Shown here: positions 54,460 through 63,933 of the stretch, piece by piece
How positions within the stretch are numbered: the first letter of the stretch is position 1
How the letters are laid out: each line of letters opens with the position of its first letter
Assembly: GCF_001899645.1 (NCBI RefSeq)
Contig: NZ_MKVV01000111.1
Location: 121,169-185,168, forward strand
Reading direction: 5' to 3'
Source of the DNA: Pseudonocardia sp. 73-21
Lineage (GTDB): Bacteria; Actinomycetota; Actinomycetes; Mycobacteriales; Pseudonocardiaceae
DNA: 64,000 nucleotides
The notes under the pieces: generated by a model
The model's input: only the letters and a program-made list of their open reading frames with translations
Told to the model about the DNA's origin: nothing
Database searches by the model: none
Program-made: the position numbers and the translations under genes

Positions 54460-54825
54460 ATGCTCGATCCTTATCTCCCGCTGGTGTTGATGTTCGCCCT
54501 GGCCGGGGCGTTCGCGCTGTTCTCCGTGACGGCCGCCCCGTACGTCGGCCCGCGCCGCTACAACCGCGCCAAGCTCGACGCGTACGAGTGCGGCATCGAG
54601 CCCTCGCCGGACCCCGTCGTCGGCGGCGGCCGCATGCCGGTCGCCTACTACCTCACGGCGATGCTCTTCATCCTGTTCGACATCGAGATGGTCTTCCTCT
54701 ACCCGTTCGCGGTCAGCGCCGACCAGCTCGGCCTGTTCGGGCTGGTGGAGATCGTGCTGTTCATCGTCACCGTCGGCTTCGCCTACGCCTACGTGTGGCG
54801 GCGCGGCGGACTGGATTGGAACTGA
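54460..54825 (+). CDS. nuoA: NADH-quinone oxidoreductase subunit A
   Basis: 121 residues with three membrane helices (about 5-26, 63-85 and 92-112). The loop YECGIEPSPDPVVGGGRMPV carries the conserved cysteine used in the active/deactive region, and FILFDIEMVFLYPFAV is the family signature. It is part of the membrane arm at the quinone site. First gene of the nuo operon; nuoB starts 1 nt after its stop. Confidence 0.96.
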   Translation: MLDPYLPLVLMFALAGAFALFSVTAAPYVGPRRYNRAKLDAYECGIEPSPDPVVGGGRMPVAYYLTAMLFILFDIEMVFLYPFAVSADQLGLFGLVEIVLFIVTVGFAYAYVWRRGGLDWN

Positions 54826-54826
54826 C

Positions 54827-55378
54827 ATGGGTCTCGAAGAGAACCTGCCCAGCGGCGTCCTGCTGACCAGCGTCGAGAAGCTGGTCAACTGGACCCGGAA
54901 GTCGTCGCTGTGGCCCGCCACCTTCGGGTTGGCCTGCTGCGCGATCGAGATGATGACCACCGGCGCCCCGCGCTACGACCTCGCCCGCTTCGGCATGGAG
55001 GTCTTCCGCGCCTCGCCGCGCCAGGCCGACCTGATGATCGTCGCGGGTCGCGTGAGCAACAAGATGGCCCCGGTCCTGCGCCAGATCTACGACCAGATGC
55101 CCGAGCCCCGCTGGGTGCTCGCGATGGGCGTCTGCGCTTCGTCGGGCGGCATGTTCAACAACTACGCCGTCGTCCAGGGCGTCGACCACGTCGTGCCCGT
55201 CGACATGTACCTGCCCGGCTGCCCGCCGCGGCCGGAGATGCTGATGGACGCGATCCTCAAGATCCACGCCAAGATCATGGACGAGCCGCTGGGCGTCAAG
55301 CGCGCCGCGGAGCTGGCCGAGAGCGGGTACAAAACCGAGCTCGTCCCGTCGTCGATCAAGTACGCGAAGAAGAAGTGA
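54827..55378 (+). CDS. nuoB: NADH-quinone oxidoreductase subunit B
   Basis: 183 residues. It binds the terminal 4Fe-4S cluster N2 through GLACCAIEMM (tandem Cys), GVCASSGGMFNNY and YLPGCPPRPEML. It passes electrons from the peripheral arm to menaquinone. The Lys-rich C-terminal end (KYAKKK) is typical. ATG at 54827. Confidence 0.97.
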   Translation: MGLEENLPSGVLLTSVEKLVNWTRKSSLWPATFGLACCAIEMMTTGAPRYDLARFGMEVFRASPRQADLMIVAGRVSNKMAPVLRQIYDQMPEPRWVLAMGVCASSGGMFNNYAVVQGVDHVVPVDMYLPGCPPRPEMLMDAILKIHAKIMDEPLGVKRAAELAESGYKTELVPSSIKYAKKK

Positions 55379-55381
55379 GCC

Positions 55382-56266
55382 ATGCCTGACGACACGACGG
55401 GCACCTCCAAGGAGAGTGCCGAGCCCACGGGCGGGGAGCAGTCCTCCGCCGAGGCGAGCGGCGCCGACACCGCCGCCCAGCGCGCGGCCGGCGGTGAGAC
55501 CCCCCGGAGCGGTGAGGTCGAGCAGGCGCCGGTCGACGCGGAGGGCGCCGAGGTCAACCGCACGGGCGTCACCGCCGAGGGCGGCACCCGTCCGGCCCCG
55601 TCCCGCGCCCGCGAGGGCATGTTCGGCATCCACGGCACCGGCGACACGTCCGGCTTCGGCGGCCTGCGGCTGCCCGGCTACGCGCCGGCGCCGGCCGAGC
55701 GGCCCTTCGGCGGCTGGTTCGACGAGTTCGCCGACGACTTCGCCGAGGCGCTCCGCGAACGCGGCATCGCCCGCGGCGCGGTCCAGCAGATCACCATCGA
55801 CCGCGGCGAGATCACGTTCTACGTGCAGCGGGACGCCATCCTCGATCTCTGCCGCACCCTGCGCGACGACGAGGGCCTGCGCTTCGAGCTGTGCTCGTCG
55901 ATCTCCGGCGTCGACTACGGCTCCGCTGATGGCAGTGGCGACGTCGTGCAGCGCTTGCACGTCGTCTACCACCTGACGTCGCTCACCTACCGCCGCCGCA
56001 TCCGGCTGGAGGTCGCGCTCGACGTCGAGGACGCGCACGTGCCCAGCGTCGTCGAGGTCTACCCCACGGCCGACTGGCACGAGCGCGAGACCTGGGACAT
56101 GTTCGGCGTCGTCTTCGACGGCCACCCGGCGCTGACCCGCATCCTCATGCCCGACGACTGGGACGGCCACCCCCAGCGCAAGGACTACCCGCTCGGCGGG
56201 ATCCCGGTGGAGTACAAGGGCGGTGCGGAGATCCCGCCGCCGGATGAGCGGAGGTCCTACTCATGA
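55382..56266 (+). CDS. nuoC: NADH-quinone oxidoreductase subunit C with acidic N-terminal extension
   Basis: 294 residues. The 30-kDa subunit core starts at about residue 75 (EGMFGIHGTGDTSGFGGL) and contains FELCSSISGVDYG, HVVYHLTSLTYRRRIRLEV, WHERETWDMFGV and DDWDGHPQRKDYPLGG. Residues 1-70 are a disordered Glu/Ser/Gly/Ala-rich extension longer than in E. coli-type NuoC, and longer than I expect even for actinobacteria. It overlaps nuoD by 4 nt. Confidence 0.95.
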   Translation: MPDDTTGTSKESAEPTGGEQSSAEASGADTAAQRAAGGETPRSGEVEQAPVDAEGAEVNRTGVTAEGGTRPAPSRAREGMFGIHGTGDTSGFGGLRLPGYAPAPAERPFGGWFDEFADDFAEALRERGIARGAVQQITIDRGEITFYVQRDAILDLCRTLRDDEGLRFELCSSISGVDYGSADGSGDVVQRLHVVYHLTSLTYRRRIRLEVALDVEDAHVPSVVEVYPTADWHERETWDMFGVVFDGHPALTRILMPDDWDGHPQRKDYPLGGIPVEYKGGAEIPPPDERRSYS

Positions 56267-57579
56267 CCGAGCCCACCCCCACCCCCGCAGAAGAGCGCCG
56301 CACCACCGAGGGGTCGGTCTACACCGTCACCGGTGGCGACTGGGACACCCTCATCGACTCCGACCACGACGACCGCATCGTCATCAACATGGGTCCGCAG
56401 CACCCGTCCACCCACGGCGTGCTGCGGCTGGTGCTGGAGCTCGAGGGCGAGACGGTGCAGCAGGCCCGGTCGGTCATCGGCTACCTGCACACCGGCATCG
56501 AGAAGAACTGCGAGTACCGCACCTGGACCCAGGGCGTCACGTTCGTGACGCGCATGGACTACCTGGCGCCGCTGTTCAACGAGGCCGGCTACTGCCTGGG
56601 CGTCGAGAAGCTGCTCGGCATCGAGGTGCCACGCCGCGCCCAGCAGGCCCGCGTGCTGCTCATGGAGCTCAACCGCATCGGCTCGCACCTGGTGTGCCTG
56701 GCCACCGGCGGCATGGAGCTCGGCGCGCTCACCGGCATGACGGCCGGGTTCCGCGAGCGCGAGGAGGTGCTGCACCTGCTGGAGTTCCTCACCGGGCTGC
56801 GCATGAACCACGCCTACATCCGCCCGGGCGGCCTCTCGCAGGACTTCCCCGCTGGCTGGGCCGAGAAGGTCACCGACTTCATCAAGGTCATGCGCTCGCG
56901 CCTGCCCGACTACGACAAGCTGCTCACCGACCAGCCGATCTGGCGCCAGCGCCTGGAGAACGTCGGCTACCTGCCGCTCGACGGCTGCCTGGCGCTGGGC
57001 GCCACGGGCCCGATCCTGCGCTCGGCCGGCCTGCCCTGGGACCTGCGCAAGATCGAGCCGTACTCCGGCTACGAGGAGTACGACTTCGAGGTCCCGACGG
57101 CCACCGAGGCCGACTGCTACGCCCGCTACCGGCTGCGCGTCGCGGAGATGCACGAGTCGCTCAAGATCGTCGAGCAGGTTGTGAAGAACATGGAGCCCGG
57201 CCCGGTGATGGTCGCCGACCAGAAGGTGGCCTGGCCCGCGCAGCTCTCGGTCGGCTCCGACGGCATGGGCAACACCCTGGAGCACGTCCGCAAGATCATG
57301 GGTCAGTCGATGGAGTCGCTGATCCACCACTTCAAGCTGGTCACCGAGGGTTTCCACGTGCCCGCGGGCCAGGTGTACTCCACCGTCGAGTCGCCGCGTG
57401 GCGAGCTCGGCTTCCACCTGGTCTCCGACGGCGGCACGCGCCCGGTGCGCGTCCACGTGCGCGAGCCCAGCTTCGTGAACCTGCAGACGATGCCGGCGAT
57501 GAGCGAGGGCGGCATGGTCGCCGACGTCATCGCGGCCGTCGCCAGCATCGACCCGGTGATGGGGGGCGTGGACCGATGA
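56263..57579 (+). CDS. nuoD: NADH-quinone oxidoreductase subunit D
   Basis: 438 residues, the 49-kDa subunit lining the quinone site. NMGPQHPSTHGVLRLVLEL with the quinone-binding His, GYLHTGIEKNCEYRTW and DYLAPLFNEAGYCLGVEKLL are typical, and the C-terminus DPVMGGVDR is complete. It overlaps nuoC by ATGA. Its stop overlaps a 13-codon ORF that leads into nuoE. Confidence 0.97.
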   Translation: MTEPTPTPAEERRTTEGSVYTVTGGDWDTLIDSDHDDRIVINMGPQHPSTHGVLRLVLELEGETVQQARSVIGYLHTGIEKNCEYRTWTQGVTFVTRMDYLAPLFNEAGYCLGVEKLLGIEVPRRAQQARVLLMELNRIGSHLVCLATGGMELGALTGMTAGFREREEVLHLLEFLTGLRMNHAYIRPGGLSQDFPAGWAEKVTDFIKVMRSRLPDYDKLLTDQPIWRQRLENVGYLPLDGCLALGATGPILRSAGLPWDLRKIEPYSGYEEYDFEVPTATEADCYARYRLRVAEMHESLKIVEQVVKNMEPGPVMVADQKVAWPAQLSVGSDGMGNTLEHVRKIMGQSMESLIHHFKLVTEGFHVPAGQVYSTVESPRGELGFHLVSDGGTRPVRVHVREPSFVNLQTMPAMSEGGMVADVIAAVASIDPVMGGVDR

Positions 57580-57617
57580 GCGGCGACGCAATCTTCCCCG
57601 CGGAGGCGCAGTCATGA
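57576..57617 (+). CDS. 13-codon bridging ORF between nuoD and nuoE
   Basis: ATG at 57576 overlaps the nuoD TGA as ATGA. The ORF reads MSGDAIFPAEAQS, and its TGA (57615-57617) overlaps the nuoE ATG (57614) as ATGA. The gap between nuoD and nuoE is exactly filled, so ribosomes could pass from nuoD to nuoE without release. The GCGGAGG inside it may also serve as the nuoE ribosome site. The peptide itself is probably not functional. Confidence 0.45.
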   Translation: MSGDAIFPAEAQS

Positions 57618-58321
57618 CCGACGTTTTCGACGACCTCACGCGGCAGCGGTCGAAGGAGATCATCGCCCAGTACCCGCAGTCGCGGTCGGCGCTGCTGCCG
57701 CTGCTGCACCTCGTGCAGTCGGTGGAGGGCTTCGTCAGCCAGGGCGGCATCCGTTTCTGTGCCGACGAGCTGGAGCTGACCACCGCCGAGGTCTCCGCGG
57801 TGGCCACCTTCTACACGATGTACAAGCGCACGCCGTGCGGCGAGCACATCGTCAGCGTCTGCACCAACACGCTCTGCGCGGTGCTCGGCGGGGACGACAT
57901 CTACCAGCGGCTGTCCGACAAGCTCGGGGTCGGCCACGAGGAGACGGCGGGGGAGCCCGGCACCACGGGGTCCATCACGCTCGAGCACGCCGAGTGCCTC
58001 GCGGCCTGCGACCTCGCGCCGGTGCTGCAGGTCAACTACGAGTTCTACGACAACCAGAGCGTCGAGTCCGCCGAGACGCTCGTGGACGCGTTGCAGCGCG
58101 GCGAGAAACCGCACCCCACCCGCGGCGCGCCGCTCACCGACTTCAAGACCGTCGAGCTGGAGCTGGCCGGGATCTTCCCCGACCTGGAGCACAGCGTGGA
58201 GGGCCAGTCCACGGCACCGGAGACGATGCGCGGTGCCGCGCTCGCCTCGGACCGCGGCTGGCTCGCCCCCGCGATGCCCGATTCCGCGCCCGCGTTCCCC
58301 GAGCTGCCGGAGAAGAAGTGA
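57614..58321 (+). CDS. nuoE: NADH-quinone oxidoreductase subunit E
   Basis: 235 residues. Thioredoxin-like 24-kDa subunit binding the 2Fe-2S cluster N1a through CTNTLCAVLGG and AECLAACDLAPVLQVN. The N-terminal helices have LLPLLHLVQSVEGFVSQ and EVSAVATFYTMYKRTPCG. A C-terminal ~55-residue tail past the core is Ala/Pro/Glu-rich. ATG at 57614. Confidence 0.96.
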   Translation: MTDVFDDLTRQRSKEIIAQYPQSRSALLPLLHLVQSVEGFVSQGGIRFCADELELTTAEVSAVATFYTMYKRTPCGEHIVSVCTNTLCAVLGGDDIYQRLSDKLGVGHEETAGEPGTTGSITLEHAECLAACDLAPVLQVNYEFYDNQSVESAETLVDALQRGEKPHPTRGAPLTDFKTVELELAGIFPDLEHSVEGQSTAPETMRGAALASDRGWLAPAMPDSAPAFPELPEKK

Positions 58322-58325
58322 CGAC

Positions 58326-59627
58326 ATGCCCGATCAGCTGACGCCCGTCCTCACCCGCCGCTGGCAGAGCCCGCGCTCGTGGTCGATCGGGACCTACGAG
58401 GAGCTCGAGGGCTACCAGGCCCTGCGCCACGCCCTCACCGCCCAACCCGACCAGCTCATCCAGCTGGTCAAGGACTCCGGCCTGCGCGGTCGCGGCGGCG
58501 CGGGCTTCCCCACGGGCATGAAGTGGGGCTTCATCCCGCAGGGGGCCACCGGCCCGGGCGCGAAGCCCAAGTACCTCGTGATCAACGCCGACGAGGGCGA
58601 GCCGGGCACCTGCAAGGACATCCCGACGATGATGGCCGACCCGCACTCGCTCATCGAGGGCTGCATCATCACGAGCTTCGCGATCCGCGCGAACTTCTGC
58701 GCGATCTACATCCGCGGCGAGGCGCTGCACCCCATCCGGCGCGTGCGCAACGCGGTGAACGAGGCCTACGCCATGGGCTACCTCGGCAAGGACATCCTCG
58801 GCTCGGGCTTCGACCTCGACATCGTGGTGCACGCCGGTGCGGGCGCCTACATCTGCGGCGAGGAGACGGCGCTGCTCGACTCGCTCGAAGGTCGTCGCGG
58901 TCAACCCCGCCTCAAGCCCCCGTTCCCGGCCACCTCGGGGCTCTACGCGTCGCCCACCGTGGTGAACAACGTGGAGACCATCGCCTCGGTTCCCGCCATC
59001 GTCCTGGGCGGAAGCGACTGGTTCCGCGAGATGGGCAGTGAGAAGTCGCCCGGCCCGAAGATCTACTCGGTGTCCGGCCACGTCGAGAAGCCCGGCCAGT
59101 ACGAGGCCCCGCTCGGCATCACGTTGCGCCAGCTGCTGGAGCTCGCGGGCGGCATGAAGGGCGGCGTCCCGCTGAAGTTCTGGACGCCCGGCGGCTCGTC
59201 CACCCCGCTGTTCACCGCGGAGCACCTCGACGTCCCCCTGGACTTCGAGGGCGCGGCGGCCGCGGGGTCGATGCTCGGTACCACCGCGGTGCAGGTCTTC
59301 AACGAGACCGTGTCCGTGCCGTGGGCGGTCATGAAGTGGACCGAGTTCTACAAGCACGAGTCCTGCGGCAAGTGCACCCCCTGCCGCGAGGGCACCTACT
59401 GGCTCGCGCAGATCCTGGAGCGGATGGTGCACGGCGAGGGCACGCCCGAGGACGTCGAGACGATGCTCGACATCTGCGACAACATCCTCGGTCGGGCCTT
59501 CTGCGCCCTCGGTGACGGCGCCACCAGCCCGATCACCAGCGCGATCAAGTACTTCCGCCAGGAGTTCCTGGACCTGTGCGCGGCCCAACCCGCGGCACCC
59601 GTCGAACCTGCTGGAGCCATGGCGTGA
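58326..59627 (+). CDS. nuoF: NADH-quinone oxidoreductase subunit F
   Basis: 433 residues, the 51-kDa NADH-oxidising subunit. FMN/NADH binding is by GLRGRGGAGFPTGMKWGF and INADEGEPGTCKD, and AGAYICGEETALLDSLEG is diagnostic. The 4Fe-4S cluster N3 is held by ESCGKCTPCREGTYW and FCALGDGA. ATG at 58326; the frame upstream to 58233 belongs to nuoE. Its stop overlaps the nuoG GTG. Confidence 0.97.
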   Translation: MPDQLTPVLTRRWQSPRSWSIGTYEELEGYQALRHALTAQPDQLIQLVKDSGLRGRGGAGFPTGMKWGFIPQGATGPGAKPKYLVINADEGEPGTCKDIPTMMADPHSLIEGCIITSFAIRANFCAIYIRGEALHPIRRVRNAVNEAYAMGYLGKDILGSGFDLDIVVHAGAGAYICGEETALLDSLEGRRGQPRLKPPFPATSGLYASPTVVNNVETIASVPAIVLGGSDWFREMGSEKSPGPKIYSVSGHVEKPGQYEAPLGITLRQLLELAGGMKGGVPLKFWTPGGSSTPLFTAEHLDVPLDFEGAAAAGSMLGTTAVQVFNETVSVPWAVMKWTEFYKHESCGKCTPCREGTYWLAQILERMVHGEGTPEDVETMLDICDNILGRAFCALGDGATSPITSAIKYFRQEFLDLCAAQPAAPVEPAGAMA

Positions 59628-62077
59628 CACTCACTCAAGACTCGGGCACCGACACGACGCCCGTCCCCGAGGGCCACGTGCGGCTCACCATCGACGACCG
59701 GGTCGTCGACGCCCCCAAGGGCGAGCTGCTGATCCGCACCTGCGAGCGTCTCGGGATCATCGTCCCGCGGTTCTGTGACCACCCGCTGCTCGACCCGGCC
59801 GGCGCCTGCCGCCAGTGCCTTGTCGAGGTGGAGATGGGTGGACGGCCGATGCCCAAGCCGCAGGCCAGCTGCACGATGACGGTGGCCGACGGCATGGTCG
59901 TCCGGACTCAGCACACCTCGCCGGTGGCCGACAAGGCCCAGCAGGGCGTGATGGAGCTGCTGCTCATCAACCACCCGCTCGACTGCCCGATCTGCGACAA
60001 GGGCGGCGAGTGCCCCCTGCAGAACCAGGCGATGACGAACGGGCGCACCGAGAGCCGCTTCATCGAGGCCAAGCGGACGTTCCTCAAGCCGCTGCCGATC
60101 TCCACGCAGGTGCTGCTCGACCGCGAGCGCTGCGTGCTGTGCCAGCGCTGCACCCGGTTCTCCGAGCAGATCGCGGGCGACCCGTTCATCGAGCTGCTCG
60201 AACGTGGCTCGGACCAGCAGATCGGCGTCGCGGCCGACAAGCCGTTCCAGAGCTACTTCTCGGGCAACACCATCCAGATCTGCCCGGTCGGCGCCCTCAC
60301 CAGCGACGCCTACCGCTTCCGGTCGCGCCCGTTCGACCTCGTGTCCACCCCCGGCGTGAGCGAGCACGACTCCGGTGGCGCCGCGATCCGCATCGACACC
60401 CGCCGCGGCACGGTCCTGCGTCGCCTGGCGGGCAACGACCCCGAGGTCAACGAGGAGTGGATCGACGACCGCACCCGGTTCGCGTTCCGCTACCTCTCCT
60501 CGGCCGGCCGGATCACCCGGCCGATGGTCCGCGGCGCCGACGGCGTGCTCGCCGAGACGTCCTGGACCGAGGCGCTGACGGCCGCCGCCGAGGGCCTCAC
60601 CGCCGCCCGCGAAGGGGGCATCGGCGTGCTGGCCGGCGGCCGGCTCACCGTCGAGGACGCCTACGCGTACGCCAAGTTCGCCCGCGTCGCCGCCGGCACC
60701 AACGACGTCGACTTCCGCGCCCGGCCGAACTCGGCCGAGGAGCTCGACTTCCTCGCCGCCCACGTCGTCGGGCAGGGGCCCGAGGTGCTCAGCTACACGC
60801 GCCTCGAGGCCGCTCCCGCCGTGCTGTGCGTGGCCCTGGAGCCGGAGGAGGAGGCGCCCGTCGTCTTCCTCCGGCTGCGCAAGGCCGCCCAGAAGCACGG
60901 CCAGAAGGTGTTCCACCTCGGCCAGTGGACGACGCCCGCGGTCGAGCGCACCTCGCCCGAGACCGGCGTCGCGTCCCCCGCGGCGAAGAACAACCTGATC
61001 CCGGCCGTGCCGGGGGCCGAGGCGGCGGTGCTGGCCGACCTCCCCGCCCACGTGCTGGAGGCCCTCACCGGCGGCGGGGTGATCCTGGTCGGCGAGCGTG
61101 CCGCCGAGGTCCCCGGCCTCTACTCCGCGGTGTCGGCGCTGGCCGCCCGCACCGGGGCCACCGTCGGCTGGGTGCCGCGCCGGGCGGGGGACCGCGGGGC
61201 GCTGGAAGCCGGCGCCGTGCCCACCCTGCTGCCGGGCGGCCGCCCGGTGGCCGATGCGGCCGCGCGCGCCGAGGTCGAGCAGGCCTGGGGCCTGGCCGCG
61301 GGGAGCCTGCCGGCCACCCCGGGCCGCGACACCGACGAGATCCTCGCCGCCGCGGCGATGGGCGAGCTGGCCGCGCTGGTGGTGGGCGGGCTCGATCCCG
61401 CCGACCTCGCCGACCCGGCCGCCGCGCTCGCGGGTCTGCGCGAGGTGGGGTTCCTGGTCAGCCTGGAGCTGCACACCTCCGCGGTCACCGAGCTCGCCGA
61501 CGTCGTGCTCCCGGTGGCCCCGGACGCCCAGCGCTCCGGCAGCTACCTCAACTGGGAGGGTCGCGTCCGCCCGTTCGGCCCGGCGCTGGACCCCAACGGG
61601 GTGCTGCCCGACTGCCGCGTGCTCGACACACTGGCCGTCGAGATGGACGTCGACCTGTTCACCCAGACCCCCGCCGCCGCGGCGGGCGAGCTGACCCGGC
61701 TCGGCGTGCGCTCCGGCACCGCCCCGGCCGCCCCCGCCGTGGCCGCGTCGGCGCCGCAGCGGCCCGGCTTCGGCCAGGCCGTGCTCGCCTCGTGGCGCCA
61801 GCTCGTCGACGACGGGTCGCTGTCGGTCGACGAGCCCGCACTGGCGGGCACGGCGCGGCGGCCGGTCGCCCGGCTGAACGCCGCCACGGCCGAGCGCCTC
61901 GGCCTCACCGAGGGCGCGCCGGCCACGGTGCGCACCGAGCGCGGTGCGATCACGCTGCCGGTGGCGCTCGCAGACCTACCCGACGGCGTCGTGTGGCTGC
62001 CGGGCAACTCCGGTGAATCCCGCGTCCGCGCCGTCCTCGGTGCCGGACACGGCGACCTGGTGGGAGTCACGGCATGA
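59624..62077 (+). CDS. nuoG: NADH-quinone oxidoreductase subunit G
   Basis: 817 residues. The N-terminal 2Fe-2S domain has CDHPLLDPAGACRQCLVEV. The His-ligated cluster N5 region is LLINHPLDCPICDKGGECPL, and further 4Fe-4S ligands are CVLCQRCTRFSEQ and QICPVGALTSDAYRF. The molybdopterin-oxidoreductase-like part follows, with AFRYLSSAGRITRPMV, and its C-terminal half is diverged and Ala-rich. GTG at 59624 overlaps the nuoF stop. ATG of nuoH overlaps its own stop. Confidence 0.96.
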   Translation: MTLTQDSGTDTTPVPEGHVRLTIDDRVVDAPKGELLIRTCERLGIIVPRFCDHPLLDPAGACRQCLVEVEMGGRPMPKPQASCTMTVADGMVVRTQHTSPVADKAQQGVMELLLINHPLDCPICDKGGECPLQNQAMTNGRTESRFIEAKRTFLKPLPISTQVLLDRERCVLCQRCTRFSEQIAGDPFIELLERGSDQQIGVAADKPFQSYFSGNTIQICPVGALTSDAYRFRSRPFDLVSTPGVSEHDSGGAAIRIDTRRGTVLRRLAGNDPEVNEEWIDDRTRFAFRYLSSAGRITRPMVRGADGVLAETSWTEALTAAAEGLTAAREGGIGVLAGGRLTVEDAYAYAKFARVAAGTNDVDFRARPNSAEELDFLAAHVVGQGPEVLSYTRLEAAPAVLCVALEPEEEAPVVFLRLRKAAQKHGQKVFHLGQWTTPAVERTSPETGVASPAAKNNLIPAVPGAEAAVLADLPAHVLEALTGGGVILVGERAAEVPGLYSAVSALAARTGATVGWVPRRAGDRGALEAGAVPTLLPGGRPVADAAARAEVEQAWGLAAGSLPATPGRDTDEILAAAAMGELAALVVGGLDPADLADPAAALAGLREVGFLVSLELHTSAVTELADVVLPVAPDAQRSGSYLNWEGRVRPFGPALDPNGVLPDCRVLDTLAVEMDVDLFTQTPAAAAGELTRLGVRSGTAPAAPAVAASAPQRPGFGQAVLASWRQLVDDGSLSVDEPALAGTARRPVARLNAATAERLGLTEGAPATVRTERGAITLPVALADLPDGVVWLPGNSGESRVRAVLGAGHGDLVGVTA

Positions 62078-63390
62078 ACACCCTCTGGCTGGCCCAGGAC
62101 CCCGCGCCCGCGGGCGGGCTGACCCGCACCCAGCAGCTGCTGGCCGACGACCCGCTCTGGCTGATCATCCTGAAGGTCGTGGCGCTGTTCGCCATCGGCG
62201 TGGTGCTGACGCTCTTCATGATCAACTGGGAGCGCAAGGTGGTGGGGCGGATGCAGCAGCGTCCCGGCCCCAACCGCACCGGCCCCGGCGGCTGGCTGCA
62301 GAGCCTCGCCGACGGGCTGAAGCTGGCGTTCAAGGAAGACATCATGCCGGTGATGGCCGACAAGAAGGTCTACTTCATCGCGCCGGTCGTCTCCACGATC
62401 CCCGCCTTCGTCGCGTTCTCGGTCATCCCGTTCGGCGGTGAGGTCTCGATCTTCGGCGAGCCCACCGTGCTGCAGCTCGTGGACCTGCCGGTCGGCGTGC
62501 TCGTCGTGCTGGCCTGCTCCTCGATCGGCGTCTACGGCATCGTGCTCGGCGGATGGGCGTCCGGCTCGCCGTACCCGCTGCTCGCCGCGCTGCGCAGCGC
62601 CGCCCAGGTGATCTCCTACGAGATCGCGCTCGGCCTGTCGGTGGTGGGCGTCGTGCTCTACGCGCACTCCCTGTCCACGGCCGACATCGTGGCCTCGCAA
62701 CAGGCGAACCTGTGGAACGTCATCGTGCTGCTGCCGAGCTTCGTGGTCTTCGTGATCGCGATGGTGGGCGAGACAAACCGCGCACCGTTCGACCTCCCCG
62801 AGGCCGAGTCCGAGCTGGTCGGCGGGTTCCACACCGAGTACTCGTCGCTGAAGTTCGCGCTGTTCTTCCTCGCCGAGTACGTCAACATGGTCACCGTCTC
62901 GGCGATGGCCACCACGCTGTTCCTCGGCGGCGGCAGCATCCCGGGACTGCCGGACGTCAGCGGCTGGTGGCAGTTCCTCGCGTTCCTCGTGAAGATGTTC
63001 ATCTTCCTGTTCGTCTTCATCTGGCTGCGCGGCACGCTGCCCCGGCTGCGCTACGACCAGTTCATGCGGCTGGGCTGGAAGGTCCTCGTGCCGGTCAGCC
63101 TGCTGTGGATCCTGCTGATCTTCGCGATCCGCGCGTTCCGCAACACCGGCGGCAGCACCGCGGCACTGATCATCACCCTGGGTATCGTCGTGGCGGTCGT
63201 GCTGATCATCGCCTTCCTCGTGCCGGACCGGAAGGGCCCGCGCGAGCAGGTCGTCGAGCTGGCGTCGGACTACCCCGTGCCACCGCTGGACCTCGTCGTC
63301 CCGACGCCGTCCCGCCACAAGCTGCGCAGCCGGGCCGCCGAGACCCGCAGGTCCCGGGAACGCGCACTCACCGGCAAGGAGACCGAGTAG
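62074..63390 (+). CDS. nuoH: NADH-quinone oxidoreductase subunit H
   Basis: 438 residues, eight membrane helices. PNRTGPGGWLQSLADGLKLA and GETNRAPFDLPEAESELVGG are the family signatures at the quinone channel. The C-terminal ~60 residues are hydrophilic with Arg/Lys (KLRSRAAETRRSRERAL), an actinobacterial feature. It overlaps nuoG by ATGA and abuts nuoI with no gap. Confidence 0.97.
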   Translation: MNTLWLAQDPAPAGGLTRTQQLLADDPLWLIILKVVALFAIGVVLTLFMINWERKVVGRMQQRPGPNRTGPGGWLQSLADGLKLAFKEDIMPVMADKKVYFIAPVVSTIPAFVAFSVIPFGGEVSIFGEPTVLQLVDLPVGVLVVLACSSIGVYGIVLGGWASGSPYPLLAALRSAAQVISYEIALGLSVVGVVLYAHSLSTADIVASQQANLWNVIVLLPSFVVFVIAMVGETNRAPFDLPEAESELVGGFHTEYSSLKFALFFLAEYVNMVTVSAMATTLFLGGGSIPGLPDVSGWWQFLAFLVKMFIFLFVFIWLRGTLPRLRYDQFMRLGWKVLVPVSLLWILLIFAIRAFRNTGGSTAALIITLGIVVAVVLIIAFLVPDRKGPREQVVELASDYPVPPLDLVVPTPSRHKLRSRAAETRRSRERALTGKETE

Positions 63391-63933
63391 ATGTTCGAGT
63401 TCTTCAAGGGCTTCGGGGTCACCTTCTCGACGATGTTCAAGAAGGTCGTCACCGAGGAGTACCCGGAGAACTTCCCTCCGGCCGCTCCCCGCTACCACGG
63501 GCGCCACCAGCTCAACCGGCACCCGGACGGCCTCGAGAAGTGCGTCGGCTGCGAGCTGTGCGCCTGGGCCTGCCCGGCCGACGCGATCTACGTCGAGGGC
63601 GGCAACAACACCGAGGAGCAGCGCTTCTCCCCGGGCGAGCGCTACGGCGCCGTCTACCAGATCAACTACCTGCGCTGCATCGGCTGCGGGTTGTGCATCG
63701 AGGCGTGCCCCACGCGGTCGCTGACGATGACCAACTTCTACGAGATGGCCGACGACGACCGGCAGAAGCTGATCTACACGAAGGAAGACCTCATGGCCCC
63801 GCTGCTGGCGGGCATGGAGCAGCCGCCGCACCCCATGCGGCTCGGCGAGAACGAGCAGGACTACTACGTGCAGGGCCCGACCCTGGCACGGAAGAACCCG
63901 GAGACCGATCCGGTGGGAGAGCAGGTCGTATGA
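63391..63933 (+). CDS. nuoI: NADH-quinone oxidoreductase subunit I
   Basis: 180 residues with two 4Fe-4S clusters bound by CVGCELCAWACPADA and CIGCGLCIEACPTRS (N6a/N6b). The N-terminal amphipathic helices FFKGFGVTFSTMFKK anchor it to the membrane arm. The start codon follows the nuoH stop directly. The stop overlaps the ATG of a short downstream ORF. Confidence 0.97.
   Translation: MFEFFKGFGVTFSTMFKKVVTEEYPENFPPAAPRYHGRHQLNRHPDGLEKCVGCELCAWACPADAIYVEGGNNTEEQRFSPGERYGAVYQINYLRCIGCGLCIEACPTRSLTMTNFYEMADDDRQKLIYTKEDLMAPLLAGMEQPPHPMRLGENEQDYYVQGPTLARKNPETDPVGEQVV

Noticed and set aside
54767..59630. Long minus-strand frames opposite nuoB-nuoF
   Set aside because: Shadows of highly conserved complex I genes caused by GC-rich third positions.
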